Source: Plantactinospora sp. KBS50 | GTDB lineage: Bacteria > Actinomycetota > Actinomycetes > Mycobacteriales > Micromonosporaceae | Assembly: GCF_002285795.1 (NCBI RefSeq) | Contig: NZ_CP022961.1 | Location: forward strand, 744,001-808,000 | DNA length: 64,000 nucleotides | Reading direction: 5' to 3' | Part shown: positions 17,467 through 25,323 of the stretch, one piece after another | Layout of the letters: every line of letters begins with the position of its first letter | Position numbering within the stretch: position 1 is the first letter of the stretch | Program-made: the position numbers and the translations under genes | Notes under the pieces: model-generated | Database searches by the model: none | Seen by the model: only the letters and a program-made list of their open reading frames with translations | What the model was told of the DNA's origin: nothing

Positions 17467-17475
17467 GAGCCTTTT

Positions 17476-17895
17476 TCATCCTGCGTAGCGGGCGGCTTCG
17501 ACGTGGTGCAGGACGAGGATGGCCTGCACGATCGCGGTGGCGCGGCGTGGGCAGCAGCGCAGCTTGACCAGGATCTTCCAGGTCTTGAGCGTGGCGATCG
17601 CGCGCTCACCGCGGGCGCGGATCTTCGCGTGCGCCCGGTTGACCGCCTTCTGCCGGCGTGACAGCTTCGGCCGGAAGCGGCGCCGCTTGAACGGGGTGCG
17701 CAGGCTGCCGCGGGCGCCCTGGTAGCCCTTGTCCGCGAAGGTCATCACGTCGGCGCTGGTCAAGGCTTCGATGATGTCGTGGGTGCGGGCGGCGGTCAGG
17801 TCATGCGTTGAACCGGGCAGCGCGGCCGATGCCCAGACGAGACGCCCTGCCGCATCCGCGATGACCTGCACGTTCACGCCGTGACGTTTGTGCTT
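17476..17895 (-). pseudogene. IS5-family transposase, C-terminal part
   Basis: Minus-strand reading KHKRHGVNVQVIAD, then LPGSTHDLTAAR, then DKGYQGARG, RAHAKIRARGERAIATLK and a final WKILVKLRCCP. These are the second half of a DDE_Tnp_4-type transposase: the Asp of the DKGY block and the Glu of the RGERA block complete the DDE triad begun in the other half. The N-terminal part lies on the far side of the inner IS110-family insertion (19241-19603), so the enzyme cannot be made whole. Confidence 0.85.
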
Positions 17896-17911
17896 GATGC
17901 CCCTATGTATG

Positions 17912-19006
17912 TCAAGCCGTAGAGGGCTGTGGCGGTGTTGTCGGGGTCATTGAGGCGATGATGATCCGGTAGATGGCGCGGGCGAGGTACCGCTTAAGGC
18001 AGCGGATGATCTCGCGTTTGGACAGACCCTCGGCGGTCCGTCGCTGCATGTAGTCCCGCGTTCTCGGGTTCCAGCGCAGTCCGATGAGCACGGCTCGGTA
18101 CAGCGCCGCGTTGGCTTGGCGGTGGCCTCCGCGGTTGAGTCGTCGACGTTGGGTCTTGCCCGAGGACGCCTCGACTGGACTGACTCCGCAAAGGGCGGCG
18201 AAGGACGCCTCGCTGGCAAGCCGACCTGGGTTGTCGCCGGCGGCGATCAGTAGCGTGGCGGCTGTGTCGGGGCCGACGCCGCTGATCCGCAGCAGTTCTG
18301 GTGCTGTGGATTGCACCGCGCCCGCGATGCGGTGCTGCAGATCGCGGATTTCGGTCTCGAGGTGCTGGATGCGGCGGGCGAGCTGTCGTAGCGTGTACAA
18401 GCTTGCCGCAGTGACGGCGTCCTGGGCATCGACGTCGAGCTGGCAGCATCGCGCGACCAGCCGGGAAGTATTCAGCAAGGCGAGGGCTTCACGCAGTGCG
18501 GGCTCGGCAGTGACCACGATGGCCTTGAGCTGGTTGATGGCCTGGACACGGGCTTTGACCGCCGAATCTTTCGCGGTCTTGAAGATCCGCATCGCCTCGA
18601 CCAGCCCGTCGGCGGTCTTCGGCAGCGCGGTCGCATCTCCGGCGAGGACGGCCCGGGCGGCGGCCTCGGCATCCACCGCATCGCTCTTGCCGCGCCGGCG
18701 CCGCACGGACCGGTCCGGCCGATTGACCTCGATGACATGCACGCCCGCTGCACGTAGCAGCCGGGTCAGCCCTGCCCCGTACGATCCCGTGCCCTCAACC
18801 CCGGCCAGACGCAGCGGGCCATAAGAGCGTGCCCACATCACCATGTCGCGGTAGCCCGACTTCGTCGTCGGGAAGTCTCGACCGGCCAGCAGCACACCCA
18901 ACGTGGTCAGCACGACCGCGACGTGCACATCCTTGTGGGTATCGACGCCCAACACCACCTCGTGGTCGCCGGTCTCAGTCTGGCCTTCCTGCGGCATGAT
19001 GGTCAC
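17912..19006 (-). CDS. IS110-family RuvC-like/serine recombinase
   Basis: 364 residues, GTG start at 19006. The N-terminal RuvC-like domain shows the DEDD residues: VLGVDTHKDVHV (first Asp), GVEGTGSYG (Glu) and RRGKSDAVDAEAAARA (two Asp). A central helical part follows, then the Tnp20 domain with LLRISGVGPDTAATLL, FAALCGVSPVEASSGK (holding the likely serine nucleophile) and RLNRGGHRQANAALY. This is full length for the family and has no visible break, so the element may be active. IS110 recombinases insert at specific sites chosen by an RNA from the element itself; the interrupted IS5 transposase gene would be that target here. Confidence 0.92.
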   Translation of the reverse strand: MTIMPQEGQTETGDHEVVLGVDTHKDVHVAVVLTTLGVLLAGRDFPTTKSGYRDMVMWARSYGPLRLAGVEGTGSYGAGLTRLLRAAGVHVIEVNRPDRSVRRRRGKSDAVDAEAAARAVLAGDATALPKTADGLVEAMRIFKTAKDSAVKARVQAINQLKAIVVTAEPALREALALLNTSRLVARCCQLDVDAQDAVTAASLYTLRQLARRIQHLETEIRDLQHRIAGAVQSTAPELLRISGVGPDTAATLLIAAGDNPGRLASEASFAALCGVSPVEASSGKTQRRRLNRGGHRQANAALYRAVLIGLRWNPRTRDYMQRRTAEGLSKREIIRCLKRYLARAIYRIIIASMTPTTPPQPSTA

Positions 19007-19240
19007 GGCTGCTCTCTCATCGAGGAACGGAAACGGTGGCCGTCGCCGGGCCGGCGCCCGCGGTCAGGACTGTGACGGTGCCTTGTAACGGCAAGGCCCC
19101 TATCGGGACACGCCACGCCGGCTCGGCGGCAGCAAGCACCGCCACAGAACCCGGTCGACAGATCAAGCACAGGGCACCGACAGGGCCAACCAGAGTACGG
19201 GTCAGACCGAACCCCGAGGCGGCATACAGAGATTCTCACA
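19007..19240 (-). ncRNA. Candidate IS110 bridge-RNA region
   Basis: This is the 234-base noncoding left end of the IS110-family element, upstream of the recombinase start. In IS110-group elements this region is known to encode a structured bridge RNA whose loops pair with target and donor DNA. I have not folded it and cannot point to the loops, so the call rests on position, length and lack of coding sense. Confidence 0.4.
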
Positions 19241-19603
19241 GCCGGAGTAGTACGGCTTCTGGTCGGCGACCCGGTCGATCGGGATCAGCGTGCCGTCCAG
19301 GATCGCGTAGGCCAGTTGCCGGATGCGCCGCATGGCGGTGTCCAGGTCCTCGGCGGCAGCGCTGAGCAGGGCGATTGCTTCTTGAACATAGCGCCAGGCG
19401 GTCGCGACGCCGATCTCGAAGCCGGCGGCGAGGCGGGTGTAGGTGTCGCCGTTGCGCAGGTGGGCCAGGGCGAGTAGTGCCTGGCGGCCCGGGGTCAGCC
19501 GCCTCCACCGGGATCTGCGCTGCTGGCGGTGGCCGCGGATGCGTTCGGCGAGGTGGTTCAGGGTCCGGCTGGACAACGGGATCGTGGCAGGGTAGGACAG
19601 CAT
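19241..19603 (-). pseudogene. IS5-family transposase, N-terminal part
   Basis: Starts at the ATG at 19603 (MLSYPATIPLS). It contains the helix-turn-helix typical of IS5 transposases (LTPGRQALLALAHLRNGDTY, TRLAAGFEIGVATAWRYV) and the first catalytic Asp block (AYAILDGTLIPIDRV), then breaks after KPYYSG where the IS110-family element begins. The rest is at 17476-17895. Confidence 0.85.
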
Positions 19604-19710
19604 GGCGAGGCTCCCGGTCGGGGCATCGGGTCTTGGTCGATTTGCTGTCCTACCTGGAGCCTCGCCCTCATCGATCAGCACCCCCTGCCGACCCGGGCTG
19701 ACCTGCAAGA

Positions 19711-20997
19711 TCAGGTTGGAAAAGGCTCAGTGGTCCGTGCGTCAATCATGGTTCGAAACCCGTCGGGCAGCTCATCGCCATCGTCACCTGAGTCGGCTCC
19801 GACGAGTTGTCCGTTGTCGTTGGTGAGTGCGAGGACTTTGTAGCCACCAAGAACTGCGAGGTAGACCTCGATCCAACCGGTGGGCGTAATGGCCGCATCG
19901 CGGGACGCCGTACGTACCCGAACGGCGCTGCTGCCGGTCGTGGTTTGCGCTATCGCATGGTCAGGACCATCGGCAGTGATGGTGGCGGGCACGGATCCGA
20001 TGTGCATCAGGTCGCGTGACACGGCGAGCCCTTGGAGCAGTCGCATGAGGCTGCTCTGTCCGCCGGGGCCGGCCATTTCTTCGTGCATCGCGGCTTCCCA
20101 TGCCGTGGTCAGCCTGGCTGGGACTTCGTCCATTCCTGATCGTTTCGCGGTGGTGCTCGCAAACCAGGAGTCAGAAGAGGAAACAGCGGCCTCGTATCGG
20201 TCGGCCAACCCCGGCAGCGTTCCGGATGACGCCGTTCGAACCAGATCAGTGAACGTCTCCCCGATCGCGACGAGAGCGTCGGGCAGGCGAAGCTCGGGAT
20301 TCAGCAGGGCGTCCACGAGTTGCTCCGACTCGTAGAAGTGCTGCTGGGCCAGGTACAGGAAGGCGTCGGGTTGCGTGAGGCGCGGTTCGCGGGACCTGAC
20401 TATGGAGTGGAGGTTCCTGACAAAGAGATAGCCGGCCAGGTAGCCGTCGTCGCAATCGAGCGGCCTTACCAGGAGATCCGCCTTGCGAAGCACTTGGTCG
20501 AGGCCGAGCCGTCCGACGGCCATACGGCTCCAAGCCATGCCTGCGGCAGGACGCCGCCTACCGGGGTCTCGCAGGCCGTGCGCGAACGATACAACCCACC
20601 GCAGCGGAGGCGGTAACACCGGCTGCCGATAGGACGGTCTTACATCGAACTCGGCGTAGAGAGCCAGACCCTCGGCGAGCGGACCCATCAGGGTCAGGAT
20701 CGCCTGAGCGCGGAGCAGATCCTCGGACATGGACAGCTCGAGGGACCGTCGGGCGGCTGCGTTTCTCTGCCCCTGCGCCTGTAGGAGACGGAGGAGGCCG
20801 CGTACCTGGAGTAGCCCGATGGCCGTACCAACCGATGACGAGAAGCACCAGTGGTGGGTCGCCTCATGCATGAACGTCGGCAAAAAGTCCAGTCCCGAGC
20901 TTTCCTCCCGGTCGAGCAGAACCGGCAGGAGCCCGGCGGTGCGAGCTTCGGAAAGCGCCGTATGGTTGAAGACCGGATCGGTGAAGCTTCTGGTCAC
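19711..20997 (-). pseudogene. Predicted zinc metalloprotease-like (zincin) protein, 5' part, split by an insertion sequence
   Basis: Starts at the GTG at 20997, overlapping the stop of the preceding gene (GTGA). It contains FMHEATHHWCF, an HExxH zinc motif (H44, E45, H48), followed by GPLAEGLALYAEFD with glutamates (E109, E116) that could supply the third ligand of a gluzincin. The remainder is helical and not assigned. The last residues (after RTT) are read from the IS5-family element; the true continuation is at 17050-17466, giving about 560 residues before insertion. It may be an effector of a two-gene module with the small upstream gene. Confidence 0.7.
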
Positions 20998-21416
20998 GCC
21001 GCATCGTCGTCCGGCGGCAGAGGTCGCTGGGATCGCGCCAGCATCGTGTTCAGCTGACTGATCACGGCTTCGATGTGCTCGGGTTCGGATCCCGGCACGC
21101 GGACAGACATCTGCTCCCACCGGTCGTCTCCGAAACCGGCGGAGTACTCGACCTGGATGACCGGTGTCGGGTCCTGACCCTGGGCCGATTTGGTGGCGCG
21201 CATGCTTGACCATGTGGTGAAGAAGGTAGCGAGCGCGGGAACCACAGCACCGACCAGATTCACTACGGCAACGAAGGTGTCCAGGTCGCCGTGGTGATAG
21301 GCGCCCAGATCGTGCTCCGGCTCCACCTTGACACAAAGGTTGGAGTCGGCTTCCTCAAGTGCGAGTGTGTCGAGTCGAGTGAGTCCCGGAATCCTGACTT
21401 TTGCGACGTTATCCAT
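20994..21416 (-). CDS. Small protein with one hydrophobic helix, coupled to the zincin gene
   Basis: 140 residues, ATG at 21416 with no strong ribosome site. A beta-rich N-terminus leads to a hydrophobic helix at about residues 49-70 (VAVVNLVGAVVPALATFF), then a short charged stretch and a second beta-rich part (VIQVEYSAG, QMSVRVPG) with a final helix. Its stop overlaps the zincin start (GTGA). The pattern of strands, a central hydrophobic helix and strands resembles the small EACC1-type constant components that precede effector genes in actinobacterial conflict systems. I cannot confirm that family by sequence and offer it as a possibility. Confidence 0.5.
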   Translation of the reverse strand: MDNVAKVRIPGLTRLDTLALEEADSNLCVKVEPEHDLGAYHHGDLDTFVAVVNLVGAVVPALATFFTTWSSMRATKSAQGQDPTPVIQVEYSAGFGDDRWEQMSVRVPGSEPEHIEAVISQLNTMLARSQRPLPPDDDAA

Positions 21417-21584
21417 CGGTGAACGCGGGCTCCAATCGTGATCCGATCGACCGTCAACCGGCGCTGATTCTCTTGAGGATAGTCCGTCGTCTTAAACGCG
21501 AGGTTTCCCAGCTTCTCGCCGACGGGGGTCGGCCCGCAGGAGGGAGCACGGTTGCCCGGTCCGGGTGGATGCGAGGCTGGGCGG

Positions 21585-21900
21585 GTGACTCATCCGCCCG
21601 CGCGCCGCGTCTACGACAGCTGCCAACTGACCGGACGGTTCCAGCTGCGGTCCGGGCAGGTCAGCGACGAACACTTCGACAAGTGCCTGTTCGAGGGACA
21701 GCCGGATCTGTTGCGTGAGGTCGCCGAGGCGATGGCGACCCCGCTGCCGGAGTGTGATGTGCCGGCGGGATGGATATGGGCGGCATCCCGCTCGCCACGG
21801 TGATGTCGCAGTTGACGGGGCTGCCCACCGTCTTTGTGTGAAAGCGGGCCAAGGAGTACGGCACCCGCCGGGCCGCCGGGGGCGGTTCCGTGCATGGTCG
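21585..21900 (+). pseudogene. pyrE: Relic of orotate phosphoribosyltransferase gene
   Basis: The GTG at 21585 opens a frame with YDSCQLTGRFQLRSGQVSDE, then FDKCLFEGQP and LLREVAEAMA, which match the N-terminal third of actinobacterial PyrE. A frame change near 21765-21775 is needed to read on through MGGIPLATVMSQLTGLPTVF, and a TGA at 21838-21840 stands where FVRKxAKEYG is expected. After KRAKEYGTRRAAGG the similarity ends. The PRPP-binding loop is absent. This is a decayed fragment; a working pyrE must be elsewhere if the pathway exists. Confidence 0.75.
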
Positions 21901-21957
21901 GCGGGCTGCGGCCGCGCAGTGCCGGACGTCGGGTGCCCCGCCTCGTCGTATGCGGCG

Positions 21958-22314
21958 TCATCCCAGCTCGATTTCCATCAGCGGGCTTCCGGCAATCCAG
22001 CTCTCCAGGCTTCCGGCCCAGTCCAGAGCTGGCACGATCTCGCCGAACACGACTGCCCGTTCGTCCGGATCGGTCACGGCGCGCCCCCGCACCTGAAGGT
22101 CGAGGTCGGCCAGATGCAGCGTGAACTCGGGACGCGCGAGCAGGTTGGCGTACCAGTCCCGCCGGCCCGGGCTCCCGGTGAGCCAGTAGCGGCCACCGGC
22201 GCGATAGCGCCAGATCTCGATTCGCCTCGGCCGGCCACTCCGTCGCCCGATCGTGCTGATCTCGATCGTGCGCTGCCGCTCCAACGCCTGCACTGCCTCG
22301 TCCGTCGGCCGCAT
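21958..22314 (-). CDS. Deazaflavin-dependent nitroreductase-type oxidoreductase
   Basis: 118 residues from the ATG at 22314 (a second ATG at 22335 is possible). The split-barrel fold is recognised by TIEISTIGRRSGRPRRIEIW, GRYWLTGSPGRRDWYANLL and PEFTLHLADLDLQVRGRAV, the pattern of the F420-dependent DUF385/nitroreductase family. Many members reduce small molecules with coenzyme F420, and some bind FMN or heme instead. The substrate cannot be told. It sits alone between the pyrE relic and a pRiA4b ORF-3-like gene, facing left. Confidence 0.75.
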   Translation of the reverse strand: MRPTDEAVQALERQRTIEISTIGRRSGRPRRIEIWRYRAGGRYWLTGSPGRRDWYANLLARPEFTLHLADLDLQVRGRAVTDPDERAVVFGEIVPALDWAGSLESWIAGSPLMEIELG

Positions 22315-22500
22315 GCGTCCATACTCCGACCTCAAGCGAACTTCATGTCAAGGTCGCCGTCTCCCCACGGGCTACGCGGTCGGCGGCGGATCCGGTCACC
22401 TTCGAATCCGTCCCACCCGCGCCGGGTTCGAGCCCCGACCGGCCCGGGCTAGCCGTCTTCCACACCCGGCTCGAACCCGCGAGGATGATCCGACACGGCT

Positions 22501-23040
22501 TTGAGCCTGGTCCAACAACCGGAGGACAAGTCCGAGCCCCGGCTCGTCATCAAGGTGGCGTTAGGTCGCCATCGGGTGTGGCGACGGCCGTCTGTGCCGG
22601 GAGAACTCACAATGCTTGGCCCGCACTTGGCGATCCAAACCTCATCCGGTTGGGACGACGACCACCTCCATGTGTTCTGTGCCGGGCCGTTCCGCTTCGC
22701 CCCGGGCTACGTCGAACTCGACGACACGGTCCCGTCCGAGCTGGTCACCATGACCGACCTGGCCGCGCTCGGCATTCGCGAATTGGCGTACCGATACGAC
22801 CTCGGTGACTGCTGGGACCACGAGATCGTCATCGAGAAGGTGGCGACCGGAGGCGATGCGACTGGCATCGAGTGCATCGCTGGCGCGGGCACGACTCCGG
22901 CGGAGGACGGCCAGGACTGGTATGACGATGACGACGGCCGAATACCCCACAACCCAATCCCCGCGGAAGCACGTGTCTACAACCTCGGTCGCATCAACCG
23001 GGCACTGTCCTCACTGGTCGGCATAATCGATGACGGCTGA
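22501..23040 (+). CDS. Plasmid pRiA4b ORF-3-like family protein
   Basis: 179 residues, TTG start at 22501 without a clear ribosome site. Diagnostic pieces are LVIKVALGRHRVWRRPSVPG, SGWDDDHLHVF and LAYRYDLGDCWDHEIVIEKV. These match PF07929, a family named after ORF-3 of plasmid pRiA4b and common on mobile DNA and beside IS elements. Function is unknown. The acidic C-terminus (DWYDDDDGR) is usual for the family. The gene lies in the accessory stretch between the IS-split zincin and two toxin-antitoxin pairs. Confidence 0.8.
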   Translation: MSLVQQPEDKSEPRLVIKVALGRHRVWRRPSVPGELTMLGPHLAIQTSSGWDDDHLHVFCAGPFRFAPGYVELDDTVPSELVTMTDLAALGIRELAYRYDLGDCWDHEIVIEKVATGGDATGIECIAGAGTTPAEDGQDWYDDDDGRIPHNPIPAEARVYNLGRINRALSSLVGIIDDG

Positions 23041-23299
23041 CGCCGCGATCGTCGGGTGGCCAGACCGGGGTCCTGCAGCGAACCGGTGACGGCTGACCAT
23101 CCCAACCGTCCGTCCATGCATCGATGTCGAAGGCGCCGTGACCTGGCCTCAACTCACCCTGACGCACAGGGGCTGCCGATCAGCGCTGTGATCGTTTCCA
23201 CAGTCTGCCTCGTTGCGCCCACTCCGTGATTTGATCTCGGTGCTGAACGGGACAGTTGTGGTTCGTGTCATGGGTATCGCCCTTTGGACACCGAAGGGT

Positions 23300-23731
23300 T
23301 CAGTGCCCTCCACTGGTCGTCTCCTGCCAGGGATTGATGATCTCGATGCCCGTATCGGTGTCTTTGATGTTTCGGGTGGCCAGAGCGGCAACCTGGGCGC
23401 GGCAGATGGCAGCGATCTGGGCGTCGAAGCCGTCGATCGGTTGACCGAGCCGGTCTCGATCAGCGACGACCTCGGCATAGCAGCTGGCTGCCGCGAGATC
23501 GAAGGGCAGCACCTGGCGCGGGAACGCGGCGAAGATCTCGTTGGCGGCCTGATGCAGCGATTCCCGGCGTTGGCCCTCGGGTAACCGCGCAATGCCGTAG
23601 CGGATCTCGGCGACGGTGACGGTCGTGGTGTAGAGGCCGGCGCTTGAGTTCCGCCGAAGCCATGCGACCACCGTGGGCGCGGGCTCGGCCCGCATGAGCT
23701 CGGAGACGACGTTGGTGTCGAGAACGATCAT
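23300..23731 (-). CDS. VapC/FitB-type PIN-domain toxin
   Basis: 143 residues. MIVLDTNVVSELMR has the first catalytic Asp, TVTVAEIRYGIARL the conserved Glu, and FDAQIAAICRAQVAALATRN the third acidic group and closing motif of PIN ribonucleases. The ATG overlaps the stop of the antitoxin gene (ATGA), as usual for these pairs. In type II systems the toxin cleaves RNA when the antitoxin is degraded. The RHH-type partner and the VSELMR sequence place it closest to FitB-like PIN proteins. Confidence 0.9.
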   Translation of the reverse strand: MIVLDTNVVSELMRAEPAPTVVAWLRRNSSAGLYTTTVTVAEIRYGIARLPEGQRRESLHQAANEIFAAFPRQVLPFDLAAASCYAEVVADRDRLGQPIDGFDAQIAAICRAQVAALATRNIKDTDTGIEIINPWQETTSGGH

Positions 23732-23976
23732 CGCTCGGGCAGGCTCGCCGCGCGGGGTGGGGTGGATCGGGCTGGCAGTTCCAACTCGACGCCGCCGAGT
23801 CTCGCGAAGCGTTCGGTCAGCGCGCTGAACAGATCGTTTCCCGGCGCCTCATCGGCGACGGCGGCGGTGAGGATGTCCCGGATCTCGGCTTCCATGGATC
23901 TGCCGTGCTGCGCCGCGCGGATCCGCAACTTCTCTCGGACCGCGTCGTCGAGATCTCTGATGCTCAGGGCCGCCAC
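23728..23976 (-). CDS. FitA-type ribbon-helix-helix antitoxin
   Basis: 82 residues. The N-terminus LSIRDLDDAVREKLRIRAAQ plus HGRSMEAEIRDILTAAV is a ribbon-helix-helix DNA-binding domain of the FitA/Arc kind. The acidic and proline-rich C-terminus would wrap the toxin. GAGGAGG lies about six bases upstream of the ATG on the minus strand. It overlaps the toxin start by four bases. By family rule it both neutralises the toxin and represses the shared promoter. A TAGCAT and other AT-rich positions just upstream (about 24010-24040) mark the likely promoter. Confidence 0.9.
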   Translation of the reverse strand: MAALSIRDLDDAVREKLRIRAAQHGRSMEAEIRDILTAAVADEAPGNDLFSALTERFARLGGVELELPARSTPPRAASLPER

Positions 23977-24335
23977 AGCTCCTCCTCCTGTACCCGCACA
24001 GATGACAGCAATGCTAGCAGTACGGTCTCAGTACTTTAGCCAGCGGGCCGATTCATCTCCCCGAGGAGGGGGGCGCTCGAGATCATCCTGAGACGTTGAT
24101 CCGCAAGGACCAGCTTCGGCGGCGTGCCGGCGATCGTCGCGGTGTGGTTCGCATGGTGGTACCTCCGGCGCACCGAAACGGATACCCAAACGGAGGGGTC
24201 AGCGACCCGTGAAGCTGCAGGCCACGGCTTGTGTCGGGGTTGGGCAATCGGCGCCGTCCGGAGTGGGACGGGCGGCCAGTGGGCGAGTTGGGCCGGGGCC
24301 TGTTGCGGATATCGGGCGTGGATCGGGCTGTCCGG
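23977..24335. other. Intergenic stretch with promoter of the FitAB-like pair and one hairpin repeat
   Basis: About 360 bases between the two toxin-antitoxin pairs. The right part of the stretch holds copy A of the dispersed repeat (24124-24174). The left part holds an AT-richer segment ahead of the antitoxin. No gene is supported. Confidence 0.5.
24124..24174 (+). repeat. Dispersed intergenic hairpin repeat, copy A
   Basis: Reads GCCGGCGATCGTCGCGGTG, then TGGTTCGCATGGTGGTACCTC and CGG. It shares the core TGGTTCGC[AC]TGG and CCTCCGG with copies at 25094, 26939 and, in part, 26135 and 29401. Confidence 0.7.
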
Positions 24336-24710
24336 TCACACCTTGAGGACGTCCACGTCGTACAGCGCTAGCGACGGGTCGCGGGAGGCGAGGGTCAGCC
24401 CTTCGGTGATGGCCTGTGCCACCAGCATGCGGTCGAAGGGGTCGCGGTGATGCGAGGGCAGGCGGCCGGCGGCGATGGCGTGGGCGTGGGTCACCGGGAG
24501 TTCCCGGAAGCCCATGTCTCTTACCCGCTCTGCCAGGTCGGGTGGTCCGGCGAGTTTGCCGGTGGTCTGTTTGATGGTGATCTCCCACAGGGTGGCCGGG
24601 GAGAGGAAGATGTCCGGCTCATGGCGTAGCCGGTCGAGCAACTCGGTGCCGAGGGTCGGGTCGCCGGTGATGGCCCAGAGCGCGACGTGGGTGTCCAGCA
24701 GCAGGTTCAT
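24336..24710 (-). CDS. VapC-type PIN-domain toxin
   Basis: 124 residues. MNLLLDTHVALWAITGD carries the first Asp (LLDTHV is the classic VapC opening), FLSPATLWEITIKQTTGKL the conserved Glu, and HRDPFDRMLVAQAITEGLTL the third acidic site with the closing SRDPSLALYDV. This is the Phd-associated subgroup of VapC RNases. The ATG overlaps the antitoxin stop (ATGA at 24707-24710). It is complete, with all acidic residues present, so it is probably functional. Confidence 0.92.
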   Translation of the reverse strand: MNLLLDTHVALWAITGDPTLGTELLDRLRHEPDIFLSPATLWEITIKQTTGKLAGPPDLAERVRDMGFRELPVTHAHAIAAGRLPSHHRDPFDRMLVAQAITEGLTLASRDPSLALYDVDVLKV

Positions 24711-24961
24711 GCGCCGATGCCGAAGCCGTCGGCGATCTCGGCGTTGGTCTGTGGTGAGTCCCAGTCGCCGGAGAGGTCGAGTTGGCCGGCGAGGGAGCCG
24801 ATCGCGGTGCGGTTGGCCCGCCGTACCAGCGGTACGACCTTCGCCACCGGGGTGCCCGCCCGGTCGATGATGATCTCCTCGCCGTGTTCCACCCGTTCGA
24901 TGATGCGCGACAGATGGGTCTTGGCATCATGCATGTTGTAGTGCGCGGCCTCCGCCGACAT
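24707..24961 (-). CDS. Phd/YefM-type antitoxin
   Basis: 84 residues from the ATG at 24961, which has GAGGAGG seven bases upstream on the minus strand; another start two codons earlier lacks this spacing. MHDAKTHLSRIIERVEHGEE, then IIDRAGTPVAKVVPL is the Phd/YefM DNA-binding fold. The C-terminal part (LSGDWDSP) is the toxin-binding tail. It is paired with the VapC gene that it overlaps. A short CTAACCCCTTAGCTAATG-like AT-rich stretch just upstream is the probable autoregulated promoter. Confidence 0.9.
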   Translation of the reverse strand: MSAEAAHYNMHDAKTHLSRIIERVEHGEEIIIDRAGTPVAKVVPLVRRANRTAIGSLAGQLDLSGDWDSPQTNAEIADGFGIGA

Positions 24962-25323
24962 GCGCAACCTCCTCGCATTAGCTAAGGGGTTAGTCTAGCT
25001 TGCTTGCCCGCATGCGGCAGCGGTCTTGGTTACTCGGGGCCCGGGTCGCCAGCCGCCGTCCGAGTTCATGCCCGTGAGAAGACAGGCTCAACAGATCACC
25101 GACGATCGTGGCGGTGTGGTTCGCCTGGTGGTACCTCCGGCCCACAACCTGGTTTACCACATATTTACAGCCATCGAGTGATGCATTGCGCGAACCGCCA
25201 GCTCGAGCGTGTTGCCGCGGGTGGATCTAGGGGGATCGGCAGCGTCTCGGGGGGCGTTGGTGTGTTGGCTGTTTGGCGGGGCGTCGATAGCGTGGGCTGG
25301 ATGTCGGTGAAGGTGAGACTCCG
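24962..25323. other. Intergenic stretch with one hairpin repeat
   Basis: About 360 bases. It holds copy B of the dispersed repeat (25094-25145), then an AT-richer stretch (GGTTTACCACATATTTACAG) that could be a promoter for the YbaB-like gene. No gene is supported. Confidence 0.5.
25094..25145 (+). repeat. Dispersed intergenic hairpin repeat, copy B
   Basis: Reads GATCACCGACGATCGTGGCG, then GTGTGGTTCGCCTGG and TGGTACCTCCGGCCCAC. Nearly identical in its right half to copies A and D. Confidence 0.7.

Larger units (their letters stand above)
17896..19240 (-). mobile_element. IS110-family element inserted in the IS5-family transposase gene
   Basis: The IS5 transposase is cleanly interrupted between ...KPYYSG and KHKRHG..., which bounds the inner element to about 17896-19240 (1345 bp, edges uncertain by a few bases). 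It has no terminal inverted repeats, as expected for IS110 elements. It carries one recombinase gene with only about 16 bases after it and about 234 bases before it. That long 5' region is the IS110-group layout. Confidence 0.85.
17467..19728 (-). mobile_element. IS5-family insertion sequence, itself interrupted by an IS110-family element
   Basis: Imperfect terminal inverted repeats start GAGCCTTTTTCATCCTG (17467) and, on the other strand from 19728, GAGCCTTTTCCAACCTG. AGT is duplicated on both sides (17464-17466 and 19729-19731). Without the inner 1345-bp insertion the element is about 917 bp, the normal size for a one-ORF IS5-type element. It inserted into a predicted zincin gene. Confidence 0.85.

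Noticed and set aside
17896-19240. IS1111-group assignment for the inner element
   Set aside because: IS1111-group elements keep their long noncoding region after the gene; here it is before the gene and almost nothing follows it.
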